Source: Methanobacterium sp. (GTDB lineage Archaea > Methanobacteriota > Methanobacteria > Methanobacteriales > Methanobacteriaceae). From it: 5,558 bases of DNA. Shown piece after piece: positions 5,558 through 5,558 of the stretch; position 1 is the first letter of the stretch; every line of letters starts with the position of its first letter. A model generated the notes under the pieces. The model saw nothing but the letters and a program-made list of their open reading frames with translations, had not been told where the DNA came from and searched no databases. A program made the position numbers and the translations under genes. The stretch is taken from assembly GCA_003161815.1 (NCBI GenBank), contig PMNN01000067.1, forward strand, positions 1-5,558, written 5' to 3'.

Positions 5558-5558
5558 T
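5508..5558 (+). CDS. Possible first codons of a gene running off the right edge
   Basis: An ATG at 5508 opens a frame of 17 codons to the window end, reading MKTNELRNLNIINVEVV. AGGTGG at 5492-5497 lies about ten bases upstream, an acceptable but slightly long spacing. I see no convincing TATA box before it. The fragment is too short for any family to be recognised. Confidence 0.3.
   Translation, partial: MKTNELRNLNIINVEVV

Noticed and set aside
1..5558. Mobile element, CRISPR array, tRNA or rRNA, or defence system
   Set aside because: No repeats with regular spacing, terminal inverted repeats, transposase or nuclease motifs, or RNA gene signatures were seen on either strand.

Overview
The window reads as AT-rich chromosomal DNA from a pseudomurein-walled methanogen of the order Methanobacteriales, most likely Methanobacterium or a close relative. 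Several things point there. The left-edge gene has the tail of a pseudomurein-binding-type repeat followed by a transglutaminase-like domain. An archaeal-type FAD synthetase (RibL) is present. Promoters look like archaeal TATA boxes, gene ends carry T-rich stretches, and ribosome binding sites resemble GGAGGTG. Genus-level placement is inference; no marker gene is present.

Layout, left to right. (1) Bases 1-587, + strand: the 3' part of a cell-surface transglutaminase-like protein whose frame stays open to the window edge. (2) A convergent intergenic stretch with T-tracts on both strands. (3) Bases 744-1187, - strand: ribL, whose likely true start is a non-AUG codon slightly upstream. (4) An AT-rich divergent promoter region of about 350 bp. 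(5) Bases 1547-3169, + strand: a multi-pass MurJ/SpoVB/Wzx-type flippase. (6) Bases 3137-4594, - strand: a MurT-like Mur ligase with a zinc ribbon. It converges on the flippase, and the two coding regions overlap by 33 bp at their 3' ends. (7) A divergent intergenic region with a perfect GC-rich inverted repeat that contains a near-ideal Shine-Dalgarno sequence. (8) Bases 4861-5376, + strand: a small membrane-anchored, sequon-rich PsbP-related protein, ending in a clear hairpin plus T-tract. (9) A 150-bp right edge with only weak coding evidence.

Three of the five genes fit cell-envelope biology. The Mur ligase could act on a lipid- or nucleotide-linked pseudomurein precursor, and the flippase could move a lipid-linked precursor across the membrane. 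The transglutaminase-like surface protein probably binds or cuts the finished pseudomurein. This pairing is inferred from family membership and adjacency and is not proven by the sequence. I see no mobile element, CRISPR array, tRNA or rRNA, and no clear sign of a wholly new multi-gene system. The most useful second looks are the ribL start, the hairpin that would mask a ribosome binding site, the mixed motif content of the Mur ligase, and the overlapping flippase/ligase gene ends.
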